A DNA stretch of 64,000 nt from NCBI GenBank assembly GCA_963807735.1, contig CAWEDI010000024.1, positions 496,001 to 560,000 on the forward strand. The letters are read 5' to 3'. Origin of the DNA: Roseiarcus sp963807735. Its GTDB lineage: Bacteria; Pseudomonadota; Alphaproteobacteria; Rhizobiales; Beijerinckiaceae. A program made the translations under genes and the position numbers. This document shows positions 35,324-43,862 of this stretch, piece after piece; the stretch's first letter is position 1; each line of letters begins with the position of its first letter. The notes beneath the pieces were generated by a model. The model was not told where the DNA came from. It saw only the letters and a program-made list of their open reading frames with translations, and ran no database searches.

Positions 35324-36706
35324 TCAACCCTGGGGATAGAACACGAAGCGCGCCACGAACAGGCCGGCGACCAGCCAAGTGGCCGCGTGAACTTCGCGGA
35401 AACGGCCGGTCAGCAGCTTGATTGCAGCGTAGCTGACGAAGCCGAAGGCGAGGCCATTGGCGATCGAGTAGGTGAACGGCATCGCGATCGCAGTCAGGGC
35501 GGCGGGCGCCGTCTCGGTGACGTCGCTCCACTCGACCTCGGAGAGTTCGCGCAGCATCAGCGTCGCGACATAGAGCAGCGCGGGCGCGGTCGCTTGCGCC
35601 GGAACGGTTCCCGCCAGCGGCGCGAGGAAGATCGACAGCAGGAACAGGACCGCCACGACGATTGCGGTCAACCCTGTACGGCCGCCGGCCTGCACGCCTG
35701 CGGCGCTCTCGACATAAGCGGTCGTCGAGGAGGTGCCGAGGAACGAACCGGCGGCGATCGCAGCCGAATCGGCCATCAGCGCACGGCTGAGGCCGACATT
35801 GTTGTGTGAGGGACCCGCGGCGAGCAGCCCGGCGCGCTTGGCGATGCCGATCAGCGTCCCGGTAGCGTCAAACACTTCAACCAGCACCATCACCAGCACG
35901 ACATGCAGGATGCCGCCATGCAAGGCGCCGGGAAGATCGAGCTTGAAGAAAGTCGGCAGGATCGAAGGCGGCGCCGAGGCGATGCCGCCGAAGGCGCTGA
36001 GGCCGGTGACGATCGAGGCGACGGTGACGAGCAGGATCCCGATGAGGATCGCGCCGGGAACCTTCAGCGCGTCCAGAGAAGCGATCACAACGAAGCCGAA
36101 GATGCTTAGCAGCACGCCGGTCGAGGTCATGTCGCCGAGCGTAACGAAAGTCGCGGGGCTGGCGACGACGATGCCGGCGCTCTTCAACGCGATGATCGCG
36201 AGAAACAGACCGATGCCCGCCGCGATCGCGCTGCGCATGGAATGGGGAATCCCCGCGATCAACCAGCGCCGGATGCCCGTCAACGAAAGTACGAGGAAGA
36301 TCGCGCCGGAGATGAAGACAGCGCCCAGCGCCTGCTGCCACGTATAGCCGAGCTTGCCGACGACGGTGAATGCGAAGAAGGCGTTGAGCCCCATGCCGGG
36401 GGCCAAGGCGATCGGCCAGTTCGCCCACAGGCCCATAACGGTCGAGCCGATCGCCGCCGCCAGGCACGTCGCCACGAATACCGCGTTGGCGTCCATGCCC
36501 GTTGTCGCAAGGATCTTCGGATTGACGAAGATGATGTACGCCATTGTGACAAAGGTCGTGAGGCCGGCGATGACTTCCGTTCGAACGTTGGTCTTCAGCT
36601 CATCCATTTTGAAAAAGCGCGACAGCCTGCCCTTTCTCGCCGGGCTTGCGCTGTCGGCTCTAACCTTTGTCTGTGGTTCCTCCAATTTAAAAAGGCTCGC
36701 CGCCAT
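35324..36706 (-). CDS. AzgA-type NCS2 guanine/hypoxanthine (adenine) permease
   Basis: Inner-membrane purine-base importer, 460 residues with about 12 helices. It has the AzgA/GhxP start with RTEVIAGLTTFVTMAYIIFVN, the GMGLNAFFAFTVV loop and the family's SSTTAYVESAAGVQAGGRTGL motif. ATG 36706 follows GGGGAGAA eight bases upstream. The N-terminus has two similar stretches (SLFKLEEPQTKVRAD; RFFKMDELKTNVRTE), a short internal duplication not usual in the family. It lies near xdh and has the shared inverted repeat about 100 bases upstream, so it probably supplies substrate to XdhABC. Confidence 0.92.
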   Translation of the reverse strand: MAASLFKLEEPQTKVRADSASPARKGRLSRFFKMDELKTNVRTEVIAGLTTFVTMAYIIFVNPKILATTGMDANAVFVATCLAAAIGSTVMGLWANWPIALAPGMGLNAFFAFTVVGKLGYTWQQALGAVFISGAIFLVLSLTGIRRWLIAGIPHSMRSAIAAGIGLFLAIIALKSAGIVVASPATFVTLGDMTSTGVLLSIFGFVVIASLDALKVPGAILIGILLVTVASIVTGLSAFGGIASAPPSILPTFFKLDLPGALHGGILHVVLVMVLVEVFDATGTLIGIAKRAGLLAAGPSHNNVGLSRALMADSAAIAAGSFLGTSSTTAYVESAAGVQAGGRTGLTAIVVAVLFLLSIFLAPLAGTVPAQATAPALLYVATLMLRELSEVEWSDVTETAPAALTAIAMPFTYSIANGLAFGFVSYAAIKLLTGRFREVHAATWLVAGLFVARFVFYPQG

Positions 36707-36805
36707 GTGTTTTCTCCCCGGGTTTTTGCTCTGCGCCAGCGCTTGGCTGACGGTCGAACATAGCTGAGGGGAGCGCAGTTCGGGCGCGTCGAGTTCCGGA
36801 GACTG

Positions 36806-36824
36806 TTTCAACAATTCCTTGAAA
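36806..36824. promoter_or_regulatory. Candidate operator TTTCAA-N7-TTGAAA upstream of azgA-type gene
   Basis: The inverted repeat is about 100 bases before the permease start. GTTTCAAC, CTTGAAA and a following TCGGG are shared with the site at 34112-34131. The match covers both arms and the flank, which is unlikely for chance in GC-rich DNA, but the arms are one base closer together here. Confidence 0.55.
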
Positions 36825-36865
36825 GTCGGGCGCGCTCACGGGCCCGGGTTCCGCGCTTCATGGCG

Positions 36866-37804
36866 TCAATCGAGCGCGGGCGGCTTGAATGGATAGACGC
36901 CGTTGGTGATGCGACGCAAATGCGTTTGCAGTTCGAGATGGCTGCCCTTGACCTCTTGGGCAAGGAAGCGCTCGAACAAGTCCTGTCGGGCGAAGACCCA
37001 GCGACGATTGAAATGCGTGGCGCGCACGAAATGAATCACGCGCGCCTGCGGTATTTCGTCAGGGTAAGTGCGGTCGGCGACGGAATCATTGGGGAAGTTG
37101 TAACGAACGGGCAGCGATACCGCGTTCAACCCGAGTTCGCTGACCGTCAGCGCAAACAGGATCTGTTCGGCGAAATAGGTTTCGACCACGGCGCGCACCG
37201 ACGCGCGCAATTTGCGAAAACCGGCGTTGAGCTTGCCGATCGACTTCGGCGAGCCGATCAGGAAGCCGAGGTTTATGTAGAAAGGGCAGGGGTCGTCCTG
37301 CAGCGAGTAGCGGAAGTTCATTTCGATTTCGCGGCCAAGCACTGCTCTTGAGATCGCCTGCCAATCCTCGGTCGTCGCCCCCGGGGCGCCGCGCCAGGGA
37401 AACGGATAAAACCCCAGCACGCCGCCGAGGCCGCCGGCGATGGCCGCCTCCAGCACCCAGGGCTCCAGCGGACGCAGCAGGATCGTGTCGGCGTCGCAGG
37501 ACACGACGATGTCGGCGTCGCTGCGGAACACCTCGAAGCGCCGATCCGACTGCGCGTCATATCGGCCTTCGACATAGTCGGCGCAGTCCGCCCATTCGAC
37601 GTCAATCCTGGCGAAATAGGGCGCCCAGCGCGGCGGAATCGCAAGGATCTCCGGCCCCCCAAACACGGCGACCACGCGCGCGTTGCGATAGGGCGGCCCA
37701 AGCGCGTCGAGCGCAAAGCGGAACATGGCGATCTGGGAGAAGAACCCTTCGATCGGGCTTGCCGGAATGAGAAAGTCGATCTTCAAGTTCTCGTAGGCCG
37801 GCAC
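36866..37804 (-). CDS. Putative glycosyltransferase (GT-A type)
   Basis: A 312-residue soluble protein with a GT-A-like layout: IDFLIPASPIEGFF at the start, RVVAVFGG, and a DxD-type metal/nucleotide-sugar motif in VVSCDADTILLRPL (about residues 100-113). The acceptor half has PFYINLGFLIGSP and YFAEQILFALTV. It ends the leftward run DegT aminotransferase - acetyltransferase - methyltransferase - this gene, 7 bases downstream of the methyltransferase, which supports a role in building or transferring a modified sugar. Donor and acceptor are not evident. Confidence 0.7.
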   Translation of the reverse strand: MPAYENLKIDFLIPASPIEGFFSQIAMFRFALDALGPPYRNARVVAVFGGPEILAIPPRWAPYFARIDVEWADCADYVEGRYDAQSDRRFEVFRSDADIVVSCDADTILLRPLEPWVLEAAIAGGLGGVLGFYPFPWRGAPGATTEDWQAISRAVLGREIEMNFRYSLQDDPCPFYINLGFLIGSPKSIGKLNAGFRKLRASVRAVVETYFAEQILFALTVSELGLNAVSLPVRYNFPNDSVADRTYPDEIPQARVIHFVRATHFNRRWVFARQDLFERFLAQEVKGSHLELQTHLRRITNGVYPFKPPALD

Positions 37805-37811
37805 GCCACCC

Positions 37812-38462
37812 TCATTTGTAAACGTAGGTCGTGAATTCCCTCAGCCCGTAATCGGCGCGGAACACGTAGTTGGCGCTCAATTGGGTGCGCAACAGGGCCG
37901 CCAGTTCGTCGAACGGCATGTGGAATAGATCGTCTCTTTCCCAATCGACGTGTTTGGAGATCAGATTGAAGCTGACGCCGATCTTGCAGTTGTCGAACGC
38001 CTTTCGGACCAGGGCGAGAAAATAGGCCAACATGGCTTCGCGCGATACCGAGGGACGCCAGGTGAATATGCCTCCCATGACGACGTAGTCCGGCGCGCGG
38101 CGCCACACCTCGTCGGAAATCAAAGGGTCGGCGACCAGAAACCATTCGCGCGGATGTTTCTCGCGCGCGGTCGCGATCATCATCTCGGAGAGATCGACGC
38201 CCAGATAATCCTTCGGCCCGAAACGCGCGGCCGCCCAGGCGTCCAGCAGGAGGCCTGACGCGCACCCGATATCCAACACGAACGGCCGGCGCGGCTTCGG
38301 CGACCCGAATCGCATCACCTCAAGCAGGACACGCTGCCGGATCTCGAAGCCGTCGTTTCTGGGATAGCCGAGTCCCTTGTGGGTGTCGCCGTACTGGCGA
38401 AACAGATGTTCAACCTCGCGGCTGATCCCCAGATAGGGCTTGCTTGGCTCGTCTTGGCTCAC
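37812..38462 (-). CDS. SAM-dependent class I methyltransferase
   Basis: A 216-residue Rossmann-fold methyltransferase with the SAM motif PFVLDIGCASGLLLDAWA (about residues 63-80) and motif II-like YLGVDLSEMMIATAREKHP. PDYVVMGGIFTW corresponds to the post-II strand. The GTG start overlaps the acetyltransferase stop (GTGA). Context points to methylation of a sugar or sugar-bound group; a small-molecule or protein target cannot be ruled out. Confidence 0.85.
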   Translation of the reverse strand: MSQDEPSKPYLGISREVEHLFRQYGDTHKGLGYPRNDGFEIRQRVLLEVMRFGSPKPRRPFVLDIGCASGLLLDAWAAARFGPKDYLGVDLSEMMIATAREKHPREWFLVADPLISDEVWRRAPDYVVMGGIFTWRPSVSREAMLAYFLALVRKAFDNCKIGVSFNLISKHVDWERDDLFHMPFDELAALLRTQLSANYVFRADYGLREFTTYVYK

Positions 38463-39356
38463 GGGGCGACCTTCGCGCGAGCCGCTCTGTAGGCGGGAAA
38501 GTAATCCGTCGGCGGCGAACTCGCGACTAGCGCCGCGTAGGCCTCGCGGTCCAGGACGGCGCCGCACAGCAACGCGGATTTCGCGTCGTTGGCGAAGCCG
38601 CGCTTGAAGAAGGTCAGGCCGTCGGCGGCGACGTCCGCCGATCCCGCCACACCGCCGAGATCGAGCCAGCGGCAGTCGCGGAAGTAGGCGAGGGCGGCGT
38701 CCATCAGTCCGTACATGGCCTGCGTCTGGTAACCCGCGGGCGTGGAGGCGCCAAGGTGATAATAGGCGGCGGACCCGCTGCGCAGCCAGAGGGCGGCCGC
38801 GGCGAACTCCGCGCCCTGGAAGGCGGCGAAGGTCGTCAGCTGCGGCAGTCGCGCCAGCCCCCGAAAATAATCTTCGTCGAAACGGGCGGCCGCCGAGAAT
38901 CCCTCCCTGCGGGAAAGCGTCCGATAGGCCTCCAACCATTCCGCAAAAATCGCGTTCGAGGCGGGTGAGCGTGATCGCGCATCGCGCGTGCGCCACGCGG
39001 ATGTTGCGCCGATGGGTCGCGCCGAGACGCTTCGGCGGCAAAGTTCGGTCAATCAGGAAATGCGTCTTGAAGGGACGGGCCATGTCAAACTGCGCGAACC
39101 TTTGCGCGCTTGCCCCGCTCAGCGGATCGCAGACGAACGTCACGCTGACGGCGCGGCTGTCGCGCAGCCGGCTCAAGCCGGCGTCGCGGTCGAAGTCGTC
39201 AGCGAGATGCGTGAGCGGGTAGGGGCCGATCAGGTCGAAACGCGTCGAGCCCGGGATCTCCCGCGCCAGCAGCGCGCATCGCCATTCGGGAACGTCGACG
39301 ACCGGCGCGCCGAAGCAGCGCGCATAGTCGACCCCAGCGTAGATGTGGCGGGAGAT
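38459..39356 (-). CDS. FemAB/Acetyltransf_6-like GNAT acyltransferase (one apparent extra base; unusual start)
   Basis: Probably N-acylates an amino sugar. The N-terminal half (HIYAGVDYARCFGAPVVDV) and C-terminal half (FAAFQGAEFAAAALWL, YYHLGASTPAGY, WLDLGGVAGS) fit a double-GNAT FemAB/BioF2-like protein. The frame changes in a five-A run at 38945-38949 (T5 on the coding strand); removing one base joins LTRLERDF to AEWLEAY and gives 299 codons. No ATG/GTG/TTG lies near the start: GGAGG stands six bases before an ATC codon at 39356, which is either a rare start or a misread ATG. It is 8 bases downstream of the aminotransferase gene. Confidence 0.7.
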
Positions 39357-39364
39357 CGCGCCTC

Positions 39365-40504
39365 CTATCCCAACGTCGCTTCGACGACGCCGGCGACCCG
39401 GTCGATATGCGCCTGCGTGAAGGCGGAGAAGAACGGCAGGCCCAAGGTCCTCGCGGCCAGCGCGCGGGTGGCCGGCAGGTCGGCGCGCGGGCATTTCGAG
39501 AATGCGGGATGCGCGTGACACCCCTCGCCCCACCAACGGCGCGTCTCGATGTTTTGCGCGTGCAGCGCGGCTTCGAGACGGTCGCGCAGCGGCGGCTCGA
39601 GCGCAACCTGGCACGACATGCTGATCCAGCTTTGGCCCCATCCCGGCTGCACCTGCAAGGCGGGATAGCCGGCAAGGCGCTCGCGGTAGGTTCGCGCCAA
39701 CGTCAGCAAGTGATTGCGGACGCCTGGCCATCGCGCCAGCGAGGCCAGGGCGACGGCGGCGTGGTATTCGCTCATCTTGGCGTTGACGCCGCCGAGTTCG
39801 GCGAGCCGCTGGGTGAGAAAGCCGAAATTGGCGCGGCCCGTCACCCGCGTGATGAACGTGGGGTCGGAACTGAGGACGAAACCGCCTTCGCCGCAGCCGA
39901 GCGTCTTGGTGGCGTGCAGGCTGACGACGGTCGGCAACTCGCTTACGCTGGCCGTATCGAACGCCGCGGCGGCGTCGATGACCACGGGAATTCCGGTGCG
40001 CCGGCTCATCGCCGACCAGGCGGCGACGTCGAGCGGCGCGCCGAACGGCGCGACCGGCATCGCCGCGCCGACGCCGTCGATGGCTGCGGCCGCGCTCTCG
40101 ACCGTCTCCGGCGTCAGTTGTCCGGATTCGGGATCGACGTCGAGAAACATCGGCGTCATGCCCGCCGCCATCGCCGCATGAGCCGTCGCCACGAACGTCC
40201 AGGAGGGCACCAGGCAAATCGGCCGCCCCGGCCGCGCCGCCTCCTGCAAGCACAACGCAAGGCCCAGGGTGGCGTTGGCGCAGGACGCCGCGACGCCGGG
40301 CGGCGCGCCGTAGTGGGCGGCCAGGCGATCCTCGAATTCCCGCGTCAGCGGCCCGAAATTTGAGTACCAGCCGCTTTCGTCGATGCGCTCCAGATACGGC
40401 GCGAGGTCGCGCGCCGCCGGCAGACGCGGCCGCATGACCGGCATCGGCTCCCAGTGGCCCGGCGCCGATTGCGAAGAGCCTGCGGGCGTCCAAACCTCGG
40501 GCAT
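39365..40504 (-). CDS. DegT/DnrJ/EryC1-family PLP aminotransferase
   Basis: Transfers an amino group to a keto-sugar nucleotide, the usual role of this family in surface-polysaccharide or lipid-sugar synthesis. The 379-residue protein has fold type I features: SWTFVATAHA, the aspartate in VVIDAAAAFD and the PLP lysine in LHATKTLGCGEGG (about residue 199). The arrangement with an acyltransferase directly behind it suggests an N-acylated amino sugar as product. Confidence 0.88.
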   Translation of the reverse strand: MPEVWTPAGSSQSAPGHWEPMPVMRPRLPAARDLAPYLERIDESGWYSNFGPLTREFEDRLAAHYGAPPGVAASCANATLGLALCLQEAARPGRPICLVPSWTFVATAHAAMAAGMTPMFLDVDPESGQLTPETVESAAAAIDGVGAAMPVAPFGAPLDVAAWSAMSRRTGIPVVIDAAAAFDTASVSELPTVVSLHATKTLGCGEGGFVLSSDPTFITRVTGRANFGFLTQRLAELGGVNAKMSEYHAAVALASLARWPGVRNHLLTLARTYRERLAGYPALQVQPGWGQSWISMSCQVALEPPLRDRLEAALHAQNIETRRWWGEGCHAHPAFSKCPRADLPATRALAARTLGLPFFSAFTQAHIDRVAGVVEATLG

Positions 40505-40599
40505 AAAGCTCCTCTATGCGCCGACGGCGGCGCAGGTTCGTGGTGTGTCGCGGCGGGGCGGCGGCGTCAACCTTTGCGCGCTCGGCGCACCACAGAGCC

Positions 40600-41490
40600 T
40601 CAGCCGGACGTCGGATCGCCGTCGAAGTCGTCGCGCCAGTAGAGAATTTGGTATGGCTCGACGGCGTCGTCGGTTACGATGAGCACGATCTCGGCCGTGA
40701 CCTTGCGCTCAGGAAGCGTGACGACGATCTGCGCCCGAATGGTGTCGTTGTTGTCCAGTTTGACGAAGTTATTCGTCGGCCCGGCGATGTCTGTCAAGGT
40801 TTGCTGTTCGGGCTGGCGGTTGGCTGCCGCCGCCTTGAGGTCGCTCAGGATTTTCGGCGTCATCCCGGGAATGGCGCCGACCACCTTAGGATCGGCGATC
40901 GTCGGATCGATGGCGCCGCGGTTGTTGTAGACGGTCAGGAAAGGCAGCGCGCGCGCGAGCAGAGCGGGCGACACTTTGGGCAGCATCGCAAGCTCCAGCA
41001 CGTTCTCAAACGGCATGTTGACGGGCGTGTAGGGCAGCCCCTCCTTGCGGTAGATGGCCGCCTCGGCGGCGCGTTCGCCCTCCGCCTGGCGGTTGCGCCA
41101 GATGAAGATGCGGTCGGCGATGAAGCTAGCGTTGTCGCTGGAGGCGCCGACGGCGGCGAATATGCGCGCGAGCAGTTCCTTCGGCGAGCCGTTGATGTCG
41201 ATGCGCGCGCTCTCCGAGCGAAAGACGACGTCGATGCGGGTTGCGTCCATCCGAGCAGAAAAGGCGCCGTGACTGGGTCGCAATTGCTTGGGCCAGGCAA
41301 GCTGCCGATAGGCGGCGAGCTCGGCGCCGGCGCGGATCGCCGCTTCGACGCGCACCCGCGCTTGCGGCAGATAGGCGCTCGCCGCCGTATTGACGGCGAA
41401 TACTTCGTAGGCCGAGGCGAGCGCCGCCAGCGCCGCAAGAATCCACAGCACGGCTACGAGAATGAAACCCCGCTGTCCCTGCGCGCTCAT
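40600..41490 (-). CDS. gspK: Type II secretion minor pseudopilin GspK
   Basis: Large tip pseudopilin of 296 residues. A short leader ends in RG before FILVAVLWILAALAALASAYEVF, the class III signal helix; GspK proteins lack the +5 glutamate, as here. The body has the GspK helical insert with FIADRIFIWRN and PYTPVNMPFENVLELAML. ATG 41490 overlaps the gspJ stop. With GspI and GspJ it should cap the pseudopilus. Confidence 0.9.
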   Translation of the reverse strand: MSAQGQRGFILVAVLWILAALAALASAYEVFAVNTAASAYLPQARVRVEAAIRAGAELAAYRQLAWPKQLRPSHGAFSARMDATRIDVVFRSESARIDINGSPKELLARIFAAVGASSDNASFIADRIFIWRNRQAEGERAAEAAIYRKEGLPYTPVNMPFENVLELAMLPKVSPALLARALPFLTVYNNRGAIDPTIADPKVVGAIPGMTPKILSDLKAAAANRQPEQQTLTDIAGPTNNFVKLDNNDTIRAQIVVTLPERKVTAEIVLIVTDDAVEPYQILYWRDDFDGDPTSG

Positions 41491-42155
41491 TGTGGCTTCG
41501 CATCGGGCGGCACGGGAGTCACCGGCGCGCCGGCGCCGGGGTCCGACGGCGCGAAGGCGTCCACGCCCACGGTTGTGCGAAGCAAAAACGCGGTCGACGT
41601 CACCAACGCCGCGCCATTGTTGATCGTCAACCGAATCGCGCTCGGTAGGCTGGGCTCGGCGTTCCACGACGTGACCCAACGGCCGTCCGGCGTCAGGTAA
41701 GCAAACGCGAGGCGAAACGGCGGACGCAGCACGGTCGCGGCGTCCCGGAACGGGCCGATTGGACCAGGCCGGAAGGCGGCGCGCGTGCGCTGCGTCTCTC
41801 TGCCCTCGGGGGTCTCGACGGCGCCGATCCGCACATAATCCAGGCGCGGCGTCGCGCCGGGCCCGCTCGCCGCGCGCACGAACATCACGGCGTCGGCCTC
41901 GCCCCGAAACAGCGGCGGACCCATGCGCGGATCGAGCCGCACGAACGCCGTCCCCGATAGATCGGCGACGAGGCGGTCGAGGCTTTGCGCGACGATGTCG
42001 GCGTTCTGCACCGCGTCGAAGCCGTGTCGCCATTGCGGCAACCATTGCCCGGCGACCGCGGCCAGGGCGTACATGATCGCGCCAAGCACGGCGATCCCCG
42101 CCAGCGCCTCGAGCAGCGTGAAGCCGCCCTCCGGGTTTTGCGACGCTCTCGGCAT
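41487..42155 (-). CDS. gspJ: Type II secretion minor pseudopilin GspJ
   Basis: A 222-residue pseudopilin. The leader ends PEGG and is followed by FTLLEALAGIAVLGAIMYAL, with the +5 glutamate in place for prepilin peptidase and N-methylation. The body resembles GspJ in length and in FRLAFAYLTPDGRWV. Its start overlaps the gspI stop by one base (TGATG) and its stop overlaps gspK, so I, J and K are tightly coupled. The tail is rich in Pro/Ala. Confidence 0.88.
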   Translation of the reverse strand: MPRASQNPEGGFTLLEALAGIAVLGAIMYALAAVAGQWLPQWRHGFDAVQNADIVAQSLDRLVADLSGTAFVRLDPRMGPPLFRGEADAVMFVRAASGPGATPRLDYVRIGAVETPEGRETQRTRAAFRPGPIGPFRDAATVLRPPFRLAFAYLTPDGRWVTSWNAEPSLPSAIRLTINNGAALVTSTAFLLRTTVGVDAFAPSDPGAGAPVTPVPPDAKPQ

Positions 42156-42565
42156 CAGGGCGGCCCGGCGCGGCGCAGCCGCACCGTCTCGACGATGAGC
42201 AGGTTGCCGCGGGCGTCGCTCACGCTGAGCTTCAAGGCTTGCGGGACCCATGCCGACTTGAGCGGGCCGCCGGCGGCTACGCCAGTATAGCGCGCGGCGT
42301 CGAGGCGCCACTCGTCGTCGAAAATCGTTCCCTTCGTTTCGCCGTCGCGCATCGATTGGCGCTCCGGCAGCGCCGTTAACGCGGCGCGGGCGGCGGAGGT
42401 CAGCGCCAGTCGGGTTTCCGCCCGCTGCACGGCGGCGAGCGAGGAATAGCCGAGCCGTCCGATCGCGGCGAGACCGGCGGCCATCACGGCGAGCGCGACA
42501 AGCGCTTCCAGGAGGGTGAAGCCCCGCTCGCCGCCGCTTCGTGATTTGGCCCTGTTCAGTTTCAT
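42155..42565 (-). CDS. gspI: Type II secretion minor pseudopilin GspI
   Basis: A 136-residue pseudopilin with leader SGGERG and mature start FTLLEALVALAVMAAGLAAIG, +5 glutamate present. The short beta-rich body ends with NLLIVETVRLRR. ATG 42565 yields a normal leader length; an in-frame start at 42640 would give an overlong one. It heads the gspIJK run, separated from the rest of the secretion genes by the Sel1 gene. Confidence 0.88.
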   Translation of the reverse strand: MKLNRAKSRSGGERGFTLLEALVALAVMAAGLAAIGRLGYSSLAAVQRAETRLALTSAARAALTALPERQSMRDGETKGTIFDDEWRLDAARYTGVAAGGPLKSAWVPQALKLSVSDARGNLLIVETVRLRRAGPP

Positions 42566-42808
42566 GGCGTCCTGGCCTGTCCGCCTCGGCCTTATCACAA
42601 GCCTGCGCAAGGCTTCATGACCAATTTGTGGCTGCCCCATCGATGACAGGCGATGACAAAAGTTCGTTGAACGCCTCCCGCTTCCCTTCGCTTTGTCTCA
42701 AGATTTGCACGGTTGCGGCGCATGGTCGGGACGCCTGCGCGGGGATGACAAAGTCCGCGCAAGATTGCATAGAGAGACCGCGCTCGCGCGGCGCCAAGCG
42801 AGGACAGT

Positions 42809-43294
42809 ATGCGAGCCGTCGTCGGCGCCTTCCTGATGATTGCAAGCCTCTTGGCGGCGGCGCCCGCTTCCGCGTTCGACGCGGCGCAGCGCGCCTATGC
42901 GCGGGGAGAATATACGCTGAGCGCCGAGTTGTTTTTGCGCGAGGCGCAGCGCGGCCGGCCGATCGCGCAGACCTTTCTCGGCTATCAATATCAGAACGGT
43001 TGGGGCGTGCCGAGGAGCTTCGAGGAGGCGGCCAACTGGTTCCAGCGCGCCGCCGAACAGGGAGAGCCGACAGCGCAGTTCTATCTCGCTTTGCTCTACG
43101 ATCGGGGCCAGGGCGTGGAGGAAGATCCGATCGAGGCGGCGAAGTGGCTCGATCTCGCGGCGGCGCACGCGCCGCCGGGCCGCCGCGAATATTGGCGCAC
43201 AATGCGCGACAACATCGACAGCAAGCTGACTTTGGACGAACTGAAAGAAGCGCGCCGCCGCGCGGTCGCCTGGCTACCCGCGGTCGAGCGCTGA
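42809..43294 (+). CDS. Secreted Sel1-like repeat protein
   Basis: A 161-residue protein with a cleavable signal peptide (LMIASLLAAAPASAF) and two clear Sel1/TPR-like repeats: FLGYQYQNGWGVPRSFEEAA and YLALLYDRGQGVEEDPIEAA (about residues 55-130). Such repeats bind other proteins. It sits on the opposite strand between gspIJK and the prepilin peptidase, so it could be a periplasmic helper of the secretion system, but there is no direct evidence. Confidence 0.83.
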   Translation: MRAVVGAFLMIASLLAAAPASAFDAAQRAYARGEYTLSAELFLREAQRGRPIAQTFLGYQYQNGWGVPRSFEEAANWFQRAAEQGEPTAQFYLALLYDRGQGVEEDPIEAAKWLDLAAAHAPPGRREYWRTMRDNIDSKLTLDELKEARRRAVAWLPAVER

Positions 43295-43322
43295 ACGCAA
43301 TTTCATAACCTCAAGCGCTCGC

Positions 43323-43862
43323 CTAAAACCCGAGGCGCTCACACCACCAGCCGAGCCAGATCGCCGGCGCAAAGCCGACAGCGAACGGCAAGCGCATCAG
43401 CGCGCGCTGTCCGGTCGGCCCGTTCCTAAGCCGCGCCAGCGCCAGCGCGAGCCCGAACAGCGCTGCGGCCTCAATCACCCACGGCAGCAACCGCCAGTCC
43501 ACCCAGGCGCCGGCGACAACCGCGAGTTTGACGTCGCCGAGGCCGAGACCCTCTCGGCCGCGCGCAAAACCGTAGAGCGCGCGGAAAGCGTAGAAGCAGA
43601 CGCCCGCGACCGCCGCCCGCGTGACCGCGTCGAGCGCGGCGTCGGCGCGTGAAAAGGTCGGCGAGATCAGGATGTCAAGCCCGCGCACCGCCAGCGCGAG
43701 CAGGTTCAGGCGATCGGGAACCCGATAACGCCGCCAGTCGCTCAGCGCGATGGCGAGCATCAGCGCCGCGAGCGCGGCGCCGGCGGCGCCCGACCAACCC
43801 GGCGCGGCCCACAGGCTCGCCGCCGCCGCCACGCCGAAAGTCAGCGCGACCGCGTAGCTCAA
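43323..43862 (-). CDS. Prepilin peptidase, short form
   Basis: Aspartic membrane protease that trims pseudopilin leaders. The 179-residue protein has about six helices and both catalytic motifs: LSDWRRYRVPD (aspartate 42) and the GLGLGDVKLA motif (aspartate 110). It lacks the N-terminal cytosolic methyltransferase/zinc domain of full-length PilD/GspO, so it is of the TadV/CpaA-like or short GspO type. Its ATG overlaps the gspD stop, tying it to this secretion system. Confidence 0.88.
   Translation of the reverse strand: MSYAVALTFGVAAAASLWAAPGWSGAAGAALAALMLAIALSDWRRYRVPDRLNLLALAVRGLDILISPTFSRADAALDAVTRAAVAGVCFYAFRALYGFARGREGLGLGDVKLAVVAGAWVDWRLLPWVIEAAALFGLALALARLRNGPTGQRALMRLPFAVGFAPAIWLGWWCERLGF

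Noticed and set aside
37812..40493. A single 893-codon frame spanning methyltransferase, acyltransferase and aminotransferase genes
   Set aside because: It is a chance read-through of one frame. Only parts of it coincide with real proteins; the aminotransferase is in another frame with clear PLP motifs.
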